A stretch of DNA of 35,918 nt from Tissierellia bacterium (GTDB lineage: Bacteria > Bacillota > Clostridia > Tissierellales > Tepidimicrobiaceae). Positions 8,080 through 15,672 of this stretch are shown here, one piece after another (positions within the stretch are counted from its first letter, which is position 1; the number at the start of each line of letters is the position of its first letter). The notes under the pieces were generated by a model. That model saw nothing but the letters and a program-made list of their open reading frames with translations. It was not told where the DNA came from and did not search any database. The translations under genes and the position numbers were made by a program. The stretch lies in NCBI GenBank assembly GCA_012728725.1, contig JAAYEM010000018.1, forward strand, positions 1-35,918. Direction: 5' to 3'.

Positions 8080-8974
8080 AGAAGCACATAATCCCTTCTA
8101 AAACTATTCTAGCTTGTCCACCTACTTTAATCTTATATATTCCATTTTCATCTTCTATAGAACAGTATATTTCACTAGGCCTTCCTAAATATTCTCCCTG
8201 GATGGATACTATTTCATTTTTTCTTATATAATTTCCCTTTTTTAAAAAGTAGATCAGGGCACCATTGGCTGTACCTGTGGCCGCTTCTTCATTTATCCCT
8301 AATAAGGGTGCAAAGTTTCTAGTATAAACCCTATCTGCATCTATTTTAGGCAAATAAAATACATGGACCCCCACTGCATTCAGACTTTTTGATACTTCCT
8401 TTAATCTATTAAAATCCACTTCTAAATTATCTAGAACACCCTTGTCCCTTATGGGAAGGATTATATCGGGAAGCCCAGTAGAAATAATCTTTGGATTTAC
8501 AAATTTTTCTCCTATTCCTATATCTTCCTCCCTAACATTAAAGCAACTTAAGAGTAGTTCCATATCATCAACATATCCTAAATCCTCGGGAATAGCTTGC
8601 TCCATCATTACCTTTTCTATTTTTTCATCCCTAAAGTAGATCTCTACTCCTAGTCTTCCTGCTTTGGTTTCTTGATAAATCCTTTTAATTCCTTCACTAA
8701 TAGGTCTTATATATCCTTTAAAGGCTAAAGTATAAAAGGATCCAATGGTAGCATGGCCACATAGATCCACTTCGCTAACTGGTGTGAAAAATCTAACCTT
8801 AAAATTATTATCATCTATAGGGATTATAAAAGCTGTCTCTGAAAGGTTCATTTCCCTGGCTACATTCTGCATATCTGTGTCAGATAAAACTCTGGCATCT
8901 GGTACAACTCCGGCAGGATTTCCTCCAAAGGGTCTGTTTGAAAATGCATCCACTTGATAAATGGTTATTTCCAT
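8078..8974 (-). CDS. PhzF family isomerase/epimerase-like protein
   Basis: A 298-residue protein of the PhzF (diaminopimelate-epimerase fold) family. It opens with QVDAFSNRPFGGNPAGVV and has the conserved glutamate of the catalytic site in LSETAF (Glu 46), then DLCGHATIGS (about 70-79) and EEAATGTANGAL (about 230-241), both forming the active-site clefts. Most family members are of unknown substrate, and no phenazine genes are present, so a phenazine role should not be assumed. It ends at a clear terminator. The first parS site lies between this start and the parB stop, so readthrough from parB is possible. Confidence 0.88.
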   Translation of the reverse strand: MEITIYQVDAFSNRPFGGNPAGVVPDARVLSDTDMQNVAREMNLSETAFIIPIDDNNFKVRFFTPVSEVDLCGHATIGSFYTLAFKGYIRPISEGIKRIYQETKAGRLGVEIYFRDEKIEKVMMEQAIPEDLGYVDDMELLLSCFNVREEDIGIGEKFVNPKIISTGLPDIILPIRDKGVLDNLEVDFNRLKEVSKSLNAVGVHVFYLPKIDADRVYTRNFAPLLGINEEAATGTANGALIYFLKKGNYIRKNEIVSIQGEYLGRPSEIYCSIEDENGIYKIKVGGQARIVLEGIMCF

Positions 8975-8995
8975 ATATTTATTCTCCTTTACTAA

Positions 8996-9015
8996 AATGT
9001 TTCACGTGAAACATT
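8996..9015. promoter_or_regulatory. parS centromere site 1
   Basis: A perfect 16-bp parS (TGTTTCACGTGAAACA, 8998-9013) extended to a 20-bp palindrome, 5 nt past the parB stop codon. It is the expected loading site for ParB-CTP clamps near the origin. Confidence 0.95.
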
Positions 9016-9019
9016 AATA

Positions 9020-9883
9020 TTATTTCACTATGGATTCTATAATCCTGTCTAAATCTTCATTGCTGTAAAAATCGATTTCTATTTTCCCCCCATTCTTTTT
9101 TAGGGTTAGTTTCACTTTAGTACCCAAAACTCTCATTAAACTTTCTTCAATCTCCTGAATAAAAGGATCCCTTTCCAGGGCCTTCTTTTTGGATTTTGCC
9201 TTCTCCTTATTTTTAGCCATATCTTCAATTTGCCTTACATTAATTTTTTCCTCAACTATTAATTTGGCAGCCTTTAACCTCTCCTCTTTATTTTTTATTC
9301 CCAACAGAGCCCTTCCATGACCACTGGTAATTTGACCTTTAGATATATAATCAATAATTTCTTTGTCTAAATTTAGCAATCTAATAGTATTGGATATATA
9401 GGATCTACTCTTACCTATGGTTTGGGCTACCTCTTCCTGAGTCATATTATATTCTTCTATAAGGCTTCTATAGGCATGGGCTTCCTCTATTGGATTTAAA
9501 TTTTCCCTTTGGAGATTTTCTATTAATGCTAATTTGAGAGCTTTTTTATCATCAGCTTCCATAATAATACAGGGAATCTCCTTAAGTTTTGCCGCTTTAG
9601 CTGCCCTCCATCTTCTTTCTCCAGCTATTATCTCATATTTGTTTCCTTTTTTCCTAACTAGTATAGGCTGTATAACCCCATGTTCCTTTATGGAATCCTT
9701 CAACTGCTCTAAAGATTCCTTTTCAAATTCCTTTCTAGGTTGTTCTTCATTTGGTTCTATCAATTCCAATTCTATATTTGAAATGGATTCCTTATCTACT
9801 TCCGCGTTTAAAAGACTAGAAATTGGATCTTCCGGTATCAAGGCTGCAAGCCCCTTGCCCAAACCCCTTTTCTTACCAGCCAT
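9020..9883 (-). CDS. parB: chromosome partitioning protein ParB (Spo0J)
   Basis: A 287-residue ParB/Spo0J CTPase-clamp that loads at parS, spreads along DNA and recruits condensin; it also works with ParA in origin segregation. It starts with the typical GKKRGLGKGLAALIP, which in Spo0J stimulates the ParA ATPase. The CTP-binding motif GERRWRA is at about 92-98, the helix-turn-helix near GKSRSYISNTIRLL, and the specificity segment ITSGHGRALL. The Arg/Thr in the recognition helix and Gly in TSGH are the parS-type determinants. Its ATG follows the parA stop directly (TAG-ATG), with GGAGGG in the parA end, so the two are translationally coupled. Confidence 0.96.
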   Translation of the reverse strand: MAGKKRGLGKGLAALIPEDPISSLLNAEVDKESISNIELELIEPNEEQPRKEFEKESLEQLKDSIKEHGVIQPILVRKKGNKYEIIAGERRWRAAKAAKLKEIPCIIMEADDKKALKLALIENLQRENLNPIEEAHAYRSLIEEYNMTQEEVAQTIGKSRSYISNTIRLLNLDKEIIDYISKGQITSGHGRALLGIKNKEERLKAAKLIVEEKINVRQIEDMAKNKEKAKSKKKALERDPFIQEIEESLMRVLGTKVKLTLKKNGGKIEIDFYSNEDLDRIIESIVK

Positions 9884-10657
9884 CTAAATTCCCTCCTCCA
9901 ACAAATACAAAAATTCTACCGCTAGTTCTGCATAGGCCTCAGCGCCTCTAGATTTAGAATCATAATCTATAACAGACAAGCCATGACTAGGAGCTTCGGC
10001 TAATCTTACATTTCTTGGTATAATACTTGTATAGACCTTCCCTTTAAAGTATTTTTTCACCTCTTCTACTACCTGAATGGATAAATTTGTTCTACCATCA
10101 AACATACTTAGGACTACACCTTCTATTTCCAGTTCAGGATTAAGGCTTTTTTTGACAAGGAGTACAGTATCCATTAATTGGCTGACACCTTCTAATGCAT
10201 AGTACTCACATTGAATAGGTATTAATACGCTGTGGGATGCGGTCAATCCATTAATACTTAATAAGCCTAGGGAGGGAGGACAATCGATGAATATAAAATC
10301 ATAATCATCTCTTATAGTTTTCATAGCTTCCTTCAGGGCTAGTTCCCTACCTTCTTTACTTATTAATTCAATTTCAGCTCCTGCAAGATCTACACTAGAT
10401 GGAATAATGTCAACATTTTCAGATGTAGTAACTTTTATGATCTTATTTAAATCTACTCCATTAATCAATCCATCATATATGGATAATTCTAGATTATTCT
10501 TATCTACACAAAGACCGCTAGTTGCATTACCCTGAGGATCTATGTCTATTATTAATACCTTCTTGTTTAGTTTACCCAAAGCTGCCGCTAGATTTATTAC
10601 TGTTGTGGTTTTCCCAACTCCACCCTTCTGATTGAATACGCTTACTATCCTAGCCAC
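9884..10657 (-). CDS. parA: chromosome partitioning ATPase ParA (Soj)
   Basis: A 257-residue Walker-type partition ATPase. The deviant Walker A box KGGVGKTT lies about residues 11-18, followed by the DIDPQGNATSG block and the DCPPSLG Walker B region. I choose GTG 10657, since AAAGGAGG stands 7 nt upstream and the resulting length matches Soj (about 253 residues); a longer frame from 10705 has no ribosome site. ParA dimerises with ATP on DNA; ParB triggers hydrolysis, and in Bacillus monomeric Soj restrains DnaA. Together with parB it forms a two-gene operon, upstream of which lies the 44-bp parS palindrome. Confidence 0.95.
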   Translation of the reverse strand: MARIVSVFNQKGGVGKTTTVINLAAALGKLNKKVLIIDIDPQGNATSGLCVDKNNLELSIYDGLINGVDLNKIIKVTTSENVDIIPSSVDLAGAEIELISKEGRELALKEAMKTIRDDYDFIFIDCPPSLGLLSINGLTASHSVLIPIQCEYYALEGVSQLMDTVLLVKKSLNPELEIEGVVLSMFDGRTNLSIQVVEEVKKYFKGKVYTSIIPRNVRLAEAPSHGLSVIDYDSKSRGAEAYAELAVEFLYLLEEGI

Positions 10658-10773
10658 ATCCTCGCCTCCTTTGTTTAAACCTGCTTGTCCAAGGTTAAAA
10701 GCCAATAAAAACCAATCCCAGCCTAATACCTATTCTTATAATATATATTATCAAATTATTCTAATAAAATGAA

Positions 10774-10817
10774 CAGCTATATATAAATGTTTCACGTGAA
10801 ACATTTATATATAGCTG
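10774..10817. promoter_or_regulatory. parS site 2 inside a 44-bp perfect palindrome
   Basis: Perfect parS at 10788-10803. The self-complementarity continues without a mismatch to 10774-10817 (arms CAGCTATATATAAA / TTTATATATAGCTG). It lies about 115 bp upstream of the parA start. No T-run follows on either strand, so it is not an obvious terminator; it could be a centromere site that also affects the parA promoter. Confidence 0.95.
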
Positions 10818-10876
10818 AAATATTTAGGATATTAGATATAAAAATTTTGTTTTCATTAATCACTAATTTATCTGCT

Positions 10877-11143
10877 TTATAATTTTTTATATGATATTTT
10901 ACATATGGCCCCTTCCTGAGCCATAGCCAATAAAGGGCTATTTCCTCCCCGGATCGTAATATTTTCCAACCTTAATTTAGCTTTGTAATGGGAGTGCTGG
11001 AAGGTCAAATATTGGATGGAAGAAGGGATCTTTATAAATAGGCCGAGAGTTTATACAAAATTTAAATATATCTTCTTTTCCTTCCTAACTTTAAACCCTA
11101 ATCTTTCATACAAGAAAACCAGGAAAATTATTGACTTATCTTT
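10877..11143 (-). pseudogene. decayed coding remnant with GNAT-like end
   Basis: Between parA and the CPBP gene no intact gene is seen, but on the minus strand one frame is open except for a single TAA at 11051-11053. Before it the frame reads FLYERLGFKVRKEKK, the usual C-terminal motif of GNAT acetyltransferases; after it the frame continues through NITIRGGNSPLLAMAQEG to a TAA at 10877. No start or ribosome site is present, and the 5' end overlaps the CPBP gene by 16 nt. I read it as a truncated, inactivated gene. The second part is not recognised. Confidence 0.35.
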
Positions 11144-11676
11144 CTAGAATAATATAGTTTTCCAATAATGGAATTTAATACAATTGTTACTATATTCCAA
11201 AACCCATGGAATAGAGTTGTATGTAAGACTGGTTTAGTATTATTAATATCGCTAATCATAAAAATCAAGGCTAATGCTATACCCAATGGTAAATGGATAA
11301 ATACTGCATACCATTCCTTATTTACCAATATATGAGCTGGAGCAAATACAAAGGCAGAAATACATAGGGCTATAACCATTGAGTTACTTCCACCTTTGCC
11401 CACCCATCCAACTAATCTAAATACAAGGAATTGAAAAACTAAGGTTTCCAAATAAGGGCCAATTATTCCAGCTTCTATAAGCCTTTTGATTAACTTATTC
11501 AAGGTAAGGTTCTTATATATTTCTTCTTCTTGGGCTAATTCTTCCTCTGTTAACTCCACACCTTTAAGTAGGGGTAAAAAGTTAATAATATTGGCTAGGG
11601 GCCAGGTTATAAAAAATAATTTGACCATTAATTTATATTGTGGGTACTGTAAAATGCTATTGATTAGATTATTCAT
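11128..11676 (-). CDS. CPBP-family intramembrane protein with variant motif 1
   Basis: A 182-residue membrane protein with about five hydrophobic segments that fits the CPBP (CAAX protease/bacteriocin-processing, 'Abi') family. Motif 2 is FAPAH (Phe111, His115) and motif 3 is HGFWN (His157, Asn161). Motif 1 is unusual: the normal EExxxR reads ETLVFQ (Glu77, Gln82), so the second Glu and the Arg are lost, and protease activity is doubtful. ATG 11676 is chosen for AGGTG 6 nt upstream; longer frames use GTG 11685 or ATG 11682. No bacteriocin genes are near. Family call moderately sure. Confidence 0.65.
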   Translation of the reverse strand: MNNLINSILQYPQYKLMVKLFFITWPLANIINFLPLLKGVELTEEELAQEEEIYKNLTLNKLIKRLIEAGIIGPYLETLVFQFLVFRLVGWVGKGGSNSMVIALCISAFVFAPAHILVNKEWYAVFIHLPLGIALALIFMISDINNTKPVLHTTLFHGFWNIVTIVLNSIIGKLYYSRKISQ

Positions 11677-11857
11677 AATCATCACCTAATCAAACATATT
11701 AACTAAAATTTTGAATTGCAAATAGCTATATGAAATCATATATGGATGGACATCTAATTCTAAGCATTTATAACCTGGAGTATGGCATTGAAGCCATGCC
11801 TTATTGGTTCTTGCACTAATATACAATTAACAATTGAAAATTGCAGATTAGTCCCAT

Positions 11858-12187
11858 CTAACCTATTTTATCTCCCTTTTTAACAGGCCTTTCAGGTTGT
11901 AGTAACACTACTCCTTGTTCAGCATAGGCTCCTAATATTAATACTTCCGATTTGAAACCAGCAATCCGTTTTGGTGGAAAGTTTACTACACCTATGACTT
12001 GCTTGCCAGCAAGGTCTTCTTCTTTATAACAATCTGTAATTTGGGCACTGGATTGCTTTATACCAATCTCATCCCCAAAATCTACCCAAAGTTTATAAGC
12101 AGGCTTTTTAGCCTCTTTAAAAAATTCTACCTTCACAACTTCTCCTACCCTGATATCCAGTTTCATGAAATCTTCAAAAGTGGCCAT
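11858..12187 (-). CDS. csaA: tRNA-binding/chaperone-like protein CsaA
   Basis: A 109-residue OB-fold protein of the EMAP/Arc1p tRNA-binding family. It shows [30 protein letters not shown] at the N-terminus and the family core [28 protein letters not shown], the region that binds tRNA in relatives. In Bacillus CsaA is described as a chaperone in protein export; the length matches. ATG 12187 lies 10 nt from AGGAGG; an in-frame TTG at 12196 is too close to that site. It is the nearest downstream gene of the MerT-like selenoprotein candidate, with about 140 bp between. Confidence 0.9.
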   Translation of the reverse strand: MATFEDFMKLDIRVGEVVKVEFFKEAKKPAYKLWVDFGDEIGIKQSSAQITDCYKEEDLAGKQVIGVVNFPPKRIAGFKSEVLILGAYAEQGVVLLQPERPVKKGDKIG

Positions 12188-12327
12188 AAAAATCAATCCT
12201 CCTGTGCTATATAAGATTATTTATATTAATCCTTATAAATTTTCATATACCTTTACTTAAAGTATATTCTCGTTTTAAGGTATATTCATCCTATTTATAG
12301 GGTTTTCACTTTCCTTACCTTTTTTAA

Positions 12328-12621
12328 TTATAGGAATCTCAATATAGTTGGCAAATATAAGATCAAAATAGCCATAATAGTAGATAGCCAGAATATTATC
12401 CTGGTTATCTTTCCTGAATCTTTCTTCTCTATCATACTATAGGATTTATAAATCATAATCCCTGTGATGAGCACAAATAAAGGCTTAAACTTTGTTAAAT
12501 TTGCAAAGTATGCTGAACCTATTCCTATACCTAGGAAGGCTAATATTAGTCCACCACTTCAACAAAATGCAGCTGCTAATGCAGGTATAATAGATAGGAT
12601 ACTAAGTACTCTCTCTTTCAT
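12328..12621 (-). CDS. candidate selenoprotein: MerT-like membrane protein with in-frame TGA (Sec21)
   Basis: A 97-codon gene interrupted only by TGA at 12559-12561 (codon 21); ATG 12621 follows GAAGGTGG by 7 nt. Reading TGA as selenocysteine gives AAAFCUSGGLILAFLG, then GSAYFANLTKFKPLF, and later IIFWLSTIMAILILYLP. This parallels the MerT mercuric-transport family, in which a vicinal CC pair in the first membrane helix is followed by G-x-L..ALG, G-W-IGNLT-x-L-x-P and a third helix beginning FW. The TGA stands exactly at the second Cys. Past it the frame is clean to TAA, with three membrane segments. 27 nt after TGA is a hairpin fitting bacterial SECIS rules. The second MerT cysteine pair is absent and no mer genes are near, so the ligand may not be mercury. 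The alternative is a Cys-to-stop pseudogene. Confidence 0.7.
12522..12537 (-). promoter_or_regulatory. SECIS-like hairpin downstream of the in-frame TGA
   Basis: On the minus strand TTCCTA-GGTA-TAGGAA forms a perfect 6-bp stem with a 4-nt loop starting with GG; 27 nt separate the TGA from the loop. Flanking CC and GG can extend the stem past a small bulge. The bacterial SECIS model as I know it asks for a small apical loop with a G in the first two positions, roughly 16-37 nt from the UGA, inside the coding region; all are met. Confidence 0.6.
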
Positions 12622-12665
12622 CTCATAACCACCTTCAAATTATTTTTAAGTTTAGTTATAAACCT

Positions 12666-12693
12666 ATTATACCCCTATATAGTATCAAGTTAA
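12666..12693 (-). promoter_or_regulatory. SigA-type promoter of the MerT-like gene
   Basis: On the minus strand TTAACT (12688-12693) and a perfect TATAAT (12666-12671) are 16 nt apart, about 45 nt upstream of the ATG. The spacer has AGGGG next to the -10. The spacing is not the 19-20 nt of MerR-activated promoters. Confidence 0.5.
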
Positions 12694-12955
12694 CTGAAAT
12701 AAAAAAATACAAAATATACTTTGCAAATTTTGTATTATGAATTATTAATTTCAAATTTATTTTAAAGCTAATATTTTATTAGGAGTAGGCATGGAAGCCA
12801 TCCCCTATCTATTCTTATCTTTGAATATATTGATATAAAACAATATTCTGTTTGTCAATAGTCATAATTTCTCAATCTAATATTCTTCCTTGATACTATT
12901 TACCCATTTAATCACCATCAAATTAAGTTCCCTTATCCACGGCAGCTTCAAATAT

Positions 12956-13135
12956 TCAAGTAAGGATAAAATCTTTCGGCCGTTTCCTGACTGATAATGA
13001 ATTAGGGCCTTTTTTTAGTCTTGTGATATTTTCATAATCTTTAACATGAAAACCCTTCTTTTGAATATGCAATAAATATCTCTCAAAGAAAAAATTAGGT
13101 ATATCTAATACCCACTTTCCAAATGATTTATATGA
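12956..13135 (-). pseudogene. unidentified coding remnant
   Basis: The 520-bp stretch between the MerT-like promoter and the DUF4474 gene holds no intact gene. On the minus strand one frame is open for 59 codons (13135 to a TGA at 12956), with text such as SFGKWVLDIPNFFFERYLL and GPNSLSVRKRPKDFILT, bounded by stops and without a start or ribosome site. The composition looks like former protein-coding sequence. I do not recognise the family. The rest of the gap, up to about 12700, is AT-rich with nothing I can name. Confidence 0.3.
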
Positions 13136-13145
13136 CTAATAAATT

Positions 13146-13994
13146 TTACTTTAATAATCTGAATTTATAAATATCTCTTGTCTTACCCATTATCACAACT
13201 TTTTCAAGCATATGGAGATCTATCTCTTGTAAAGCTATTAGCTTATCAAGTGCATTATTATAACCTTTGGTCAACTCATTATATCTATCACATAATAGCT
13301 TGTTTTTATCCTGAATTATTTCTTCAAACATATAATTCCTTGTAAAGGGCTGGGGTGTTTTTGGATTGGTAAAAATAAAACTAACTGTTTTTCCAACAAT
13401 TAATAATTCCTTTTTTCTATATCCCGCTCTAAGTAGCCCTTGTACAAAGGCATTTCGCATACCAATGTCTTTAAGGGTGATAGAAATACTTGCTTCTAGC
13501 TCCCAGGGCTGTGAAAATTCTCCCAGTTTAAATCCTACTAACCACCAATGTACCCCTTTTCTTTTTATAATAGTTTCACCATTTTTAGTTAATGTAAATT
13601 TCATTTTAAGCATGTTCTCATCATCAGCACAATCATAAAAGGTCCAATTAAAATATTCATTTGATAAATCAGGTTTGTCTGTATAATATATACCTATTTC
13701 GCAACCACTTGCCATACAATATTGACCCTTCCAAAACTCTATCATCCACCATCTATTATCATACTCAAAGTAAATAGGTTCACAGTCTAATATCATAAAT
13801 GACAGAGCTGCAGCCTCATCATATAGTCTTGTATATCCCATTTCCCGTTGCCATGCATCAATTATTGTATAAAATACATCCTCATCAGGATCATAGGCAT
13901 AACCAAAGGGTCTTAAAAATTCATTAAGAGAATCAGTATCCTTTATTTTTATATTTTCTACATTTCCCTTCACAAAAACCACCCCAGTTAACAT
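13146..13994 (-). CDS. DUF4474 domain protein
   Basis: A 282-residue protein built around a DUF4474 domain (about residues 20-265), recognisable from FGYAYDPDEDVFYTIIDAWQ, YDEAAALSFMILDCEPIYF and WWMIEFWKGQY. It has no clear signal peptide in this frame; some relatives have a membrane anchor. The ribosome site is weak: ATG 13994 has none good, while GTG about 13973 follows GGGGTGG by 5 nt, so the start is uncertain. Function of the family is unknown. The gene stands alone among accessory genes and remnants. Confidence 0.75.
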   Translation of the reverse strand: MLTGVVFVKGNVENIKIKDTDSLNEFLRPFGYAYDPDEDVFYTIIDAWQREMGYTRLYDEAAALSFMILDCEPIYFEYDNRWWMIEFWKGQYCMASGCEIGIYYTDKPDLSNEYFNWTFYDCADDENMLKMKFTLTKNGETIIKRKGVHWWLVGFKLGEFSQPWELEASISITLKDIGMRNAFVQGLLRAGYRKKELLIVGKTVSFIFTNPKTPQPFTRNYMFEEIIQDKNKLLCDRYNELTKGYNNALDKLIALQEIDLHMLEKVVIMGKTRDIYKFRLLK

Positions 13995-14132
13995 TGTTAT
14001 TACATGCTATTCCTGAAGTGGTTCTTTTGATATTAAATGATTTGTAAGCATCTCTTAATAAAACTAATTTAGTATAAATACTTGAAATAACAGCAAATAT
14101 ATTATTTTACATATTTATATCAATATAAAATT

Positions 14133-14348
14133 TTATTCTTCTATAGCCTTTTCAAATATAATTTGGTAGCAATAGGGGGCTGCTACTCCTGTTCTTTCAT
14201 TGGCTGGTATAACAATCTGTTTCAACCTCCATCCATTATTGGCTTCTTCTACTATAACCTCCTTACACCTGTCAAAAGCTGAGCCTAATTTGGTTTTAAA
14301 ACCCTTATCCCTTAATGGAACTTCTACAAATTTATATTCATATTTCAT
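14133..14348 (-). CDS. DUF4177 domain protein
   Basis: A 71-residue protein matching the small DUF4177 family: KYEYKFVEVP at the start, an amphipathic helix with the conserved NNGWRLKQIVIP, and YQIIFEK at the end. No membrane segment or catalytic motif is visible. ATG is preceded by GGGGG 6 nt upstream, a good ribosome site. The function of these proteins is not known. Confidence 0.8.
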   Translation of the reverse strand: MKYEYKFVEVPLRDKGFKTKLGSAFDRCKEVIVEEANNGWRLKQIVIPANERTGVAAPYCYQIIFEKAIEE

Positions 14349-14453
14349 TTTACATCCCCCATATATTTTATTTATTACACCTAAATATAATTAGGTCCAT
14401 AAAAAATAATAATTTTGCTATTAATATTTCTTTCTCCAATACATCAGCAAATC

Positions 14454-14720
14454 TCAAATGTATTCCCCAAATGTTTCTAACCATTTGATAATCTCATTAT
14501 CCTTCTTATATTTATTGGATTCCTCCCTAGTGCTTATGACCTTGTCCATAATTTCAATGGACTGATTCATTTTCTCTTCCCTTAAAGGTACTAATATTTC
14601 ATATAAATCTACTTATATGGATTATTCCTTTTAGTTATACTTTATAGTACCCTGACCTACTATACAGGCTTTAGCATAATACACAGAAGTTAATATTTTA
14701 ATCCCATAACCATTATATAT
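14454..14720 (-). pseudogene. decayed coding remnants, no intact gene
   Basis: The 387-bp gap between the DUF4177 and GNAT genes holds two open fragments on the minus strand in different frames. The first (about 14720 to about 14620) reads IIYNGYGIKILTSVYYAK and on; the second (from about 14610 to TGA 14454) reads DLYEILVPLREEKMNQSIEIM and ends KWLETFGEYI. The second could be expressed as 38 residues from ATG 14570, which has AAGGGAAG just upstream, but the look is of one frameshifted gene. I do not recognise the family. Confidence 0.3.
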
Positions 14721-14735
14721 AATTTTTGTACATCT

Positions 14736-15284
14736 TTATTTTCTAGAGTCAAAAAATTCCTCTCTACTAATTTCATAGTCAACAGCAGTCCTCAGTTTAC
14801 CAGTGGGATCCTTCCAAAAATCCTTTTTTACTCCAACCTTCCTAACTCCAAGCTTACTTTCATAAACGTGTTGGGCCCTTTTATTTTCAAGTAGAGTGTC
14901 CCAGGCAATTTTTTCTACTGGACATTTTGAATTAATGGTTTCATCTGTAAATAGAAATTCAAAAAGCACCATTATTATTTTAGGGCCGTAGTCTTTGTTC
15001 TGGTAATTAGCATCACATATTTTCCATCCTGGATATGCTGTATTCCCCTTAATATTGTAGTTTATCTCACCTACGGCCTTGCCATCAATTTCTATAATAC
15101 AAAGCTGACTATATTCATCCTTCCTACTTTCAATATTTTTTATAGTATCTTCTAAAGGCTCTCCAACACCATTGGGAAAGCCTACGTATTCCATAACCCT
15201 GCCATCATTCCACCACTTGTTTAATTGTAGGGCATCATCAATAGTGGCACTTCTGATTACAATATTATCCTTTTCTATTCTCAT
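14736..15284 (-). CDS. GNAT N-acetyltransferase (RimJ/RimL-like)
   Basis: A 182-residue acetyltransferase of the GNAT superfamily, acetyl-CoA dependent. It opens with IVIRSATIDDALQLNKWWND, has the mid-sheet IDGKAVGEINYNI, a degenerate acetyl-CoA loop region (NKDYGPKIIMVLFEFLF replaces the usual RGxGxG/A) and the terminal NKRAQHVYESKLGVRKVG. Relatives are found among RimJ/RimL-type and aminoglycoside 6'-acetyltransferase-like proteins. ATG follows AGGAGG by 6 nt. The altered acetyl-CoA loop is unusual. Substrate unknown. Confidence 0.8.
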   Translation of the reverse strand: MRIEKDNIVIRSATIDDALQLNKWWNDGRVMEYVGFPNGVGEPLEDTIKNIESRKDEYSQLCIIEIDGKAVGEINYNIKGNTAYPGWKICDANYQNKDYGPKIIMVLFEFLFTDETINSKCPVEKIAWDTLLENKRAQHVYESKLGVRKVGVKKDFWKDPTGKLRTAVDYEISREEFFDSRK

Positions 15285-15348
15285 ATTTACCTCCTGACCC
15301 CAACATAAGTATCTTTAAGAAATTATGTATTCTAACTTCTTATATAAA

Positions 15349-15654
15349 TTAGTCTATAGTAAGTTTTATTGGTGTCATTAGTAAATACCCAAACCTCAAG
15401 CACAATACTACAAGTATAGCAATACAAATAATAAAAATAATAGCTACTACCACATTGTTCATTCCAATATCTTTTAAAATCCTCCAAAATCTTGAGATAA
15501 GAACAATATTAGTGGTAAAAAAAAGAATGTAGACTGGTTTCTTTCTAAAAGAGGACATGCTAGACAAGAGTAGATAACTCAATATAATAAAGCCCATTGA
15601 TTCAAAAATTATATTTATTGCTTTTATAAATAAACCCTCTTTTTTATCATCCAA
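15349..15654 (-). CDS. small three-helix membrane protein, uncharacterised
   Basis: A roughly 101-residue hydrophobic protein with three predicted membrane segments (about 10-32, 41-57 and 66-92) and short charged ends. I choose TTG 15654, which follows GGGGAG by 7 nt; an upstream in-frame TTG at 15669 would put that ribosome site inside the gene. No family is recognised. It starts 19 nt after the broken GNAT gene, on the same strand. Confidence 0.5.
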   Translation of the reverse strand: MDDKKEGLFIKAINIIFESMGFIILSYLLLSSMSSFRKKPVYILFFTTNIVLISRFWRILKDIGMNNVVVAIIFIICIAILVVLCLRFGYLLMTPIKLTID

Positions 15655-15672
15655 ATAAGATCTCCCCAAATT

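Noticed and set aside
11777-12804. Two similar 23-24 nt strings (11777-11800 and 12782-12804, GGAGTA-GGCAT-GAAGCCAT) as a mobile repeat
   Set aside because: Similarity stops outside the short core, no terminal repeats or target duplications are seen, and only two copies exist in the window.
12956-13135. Second in-frame TGA (12956-12958) read as possible selenocysteine
   Set aside because: After it the frame closes within 11 codons at TAA, no start codon or ribosome site precedes it, and no redox motif is seen. It is better explained as a decayed gene.
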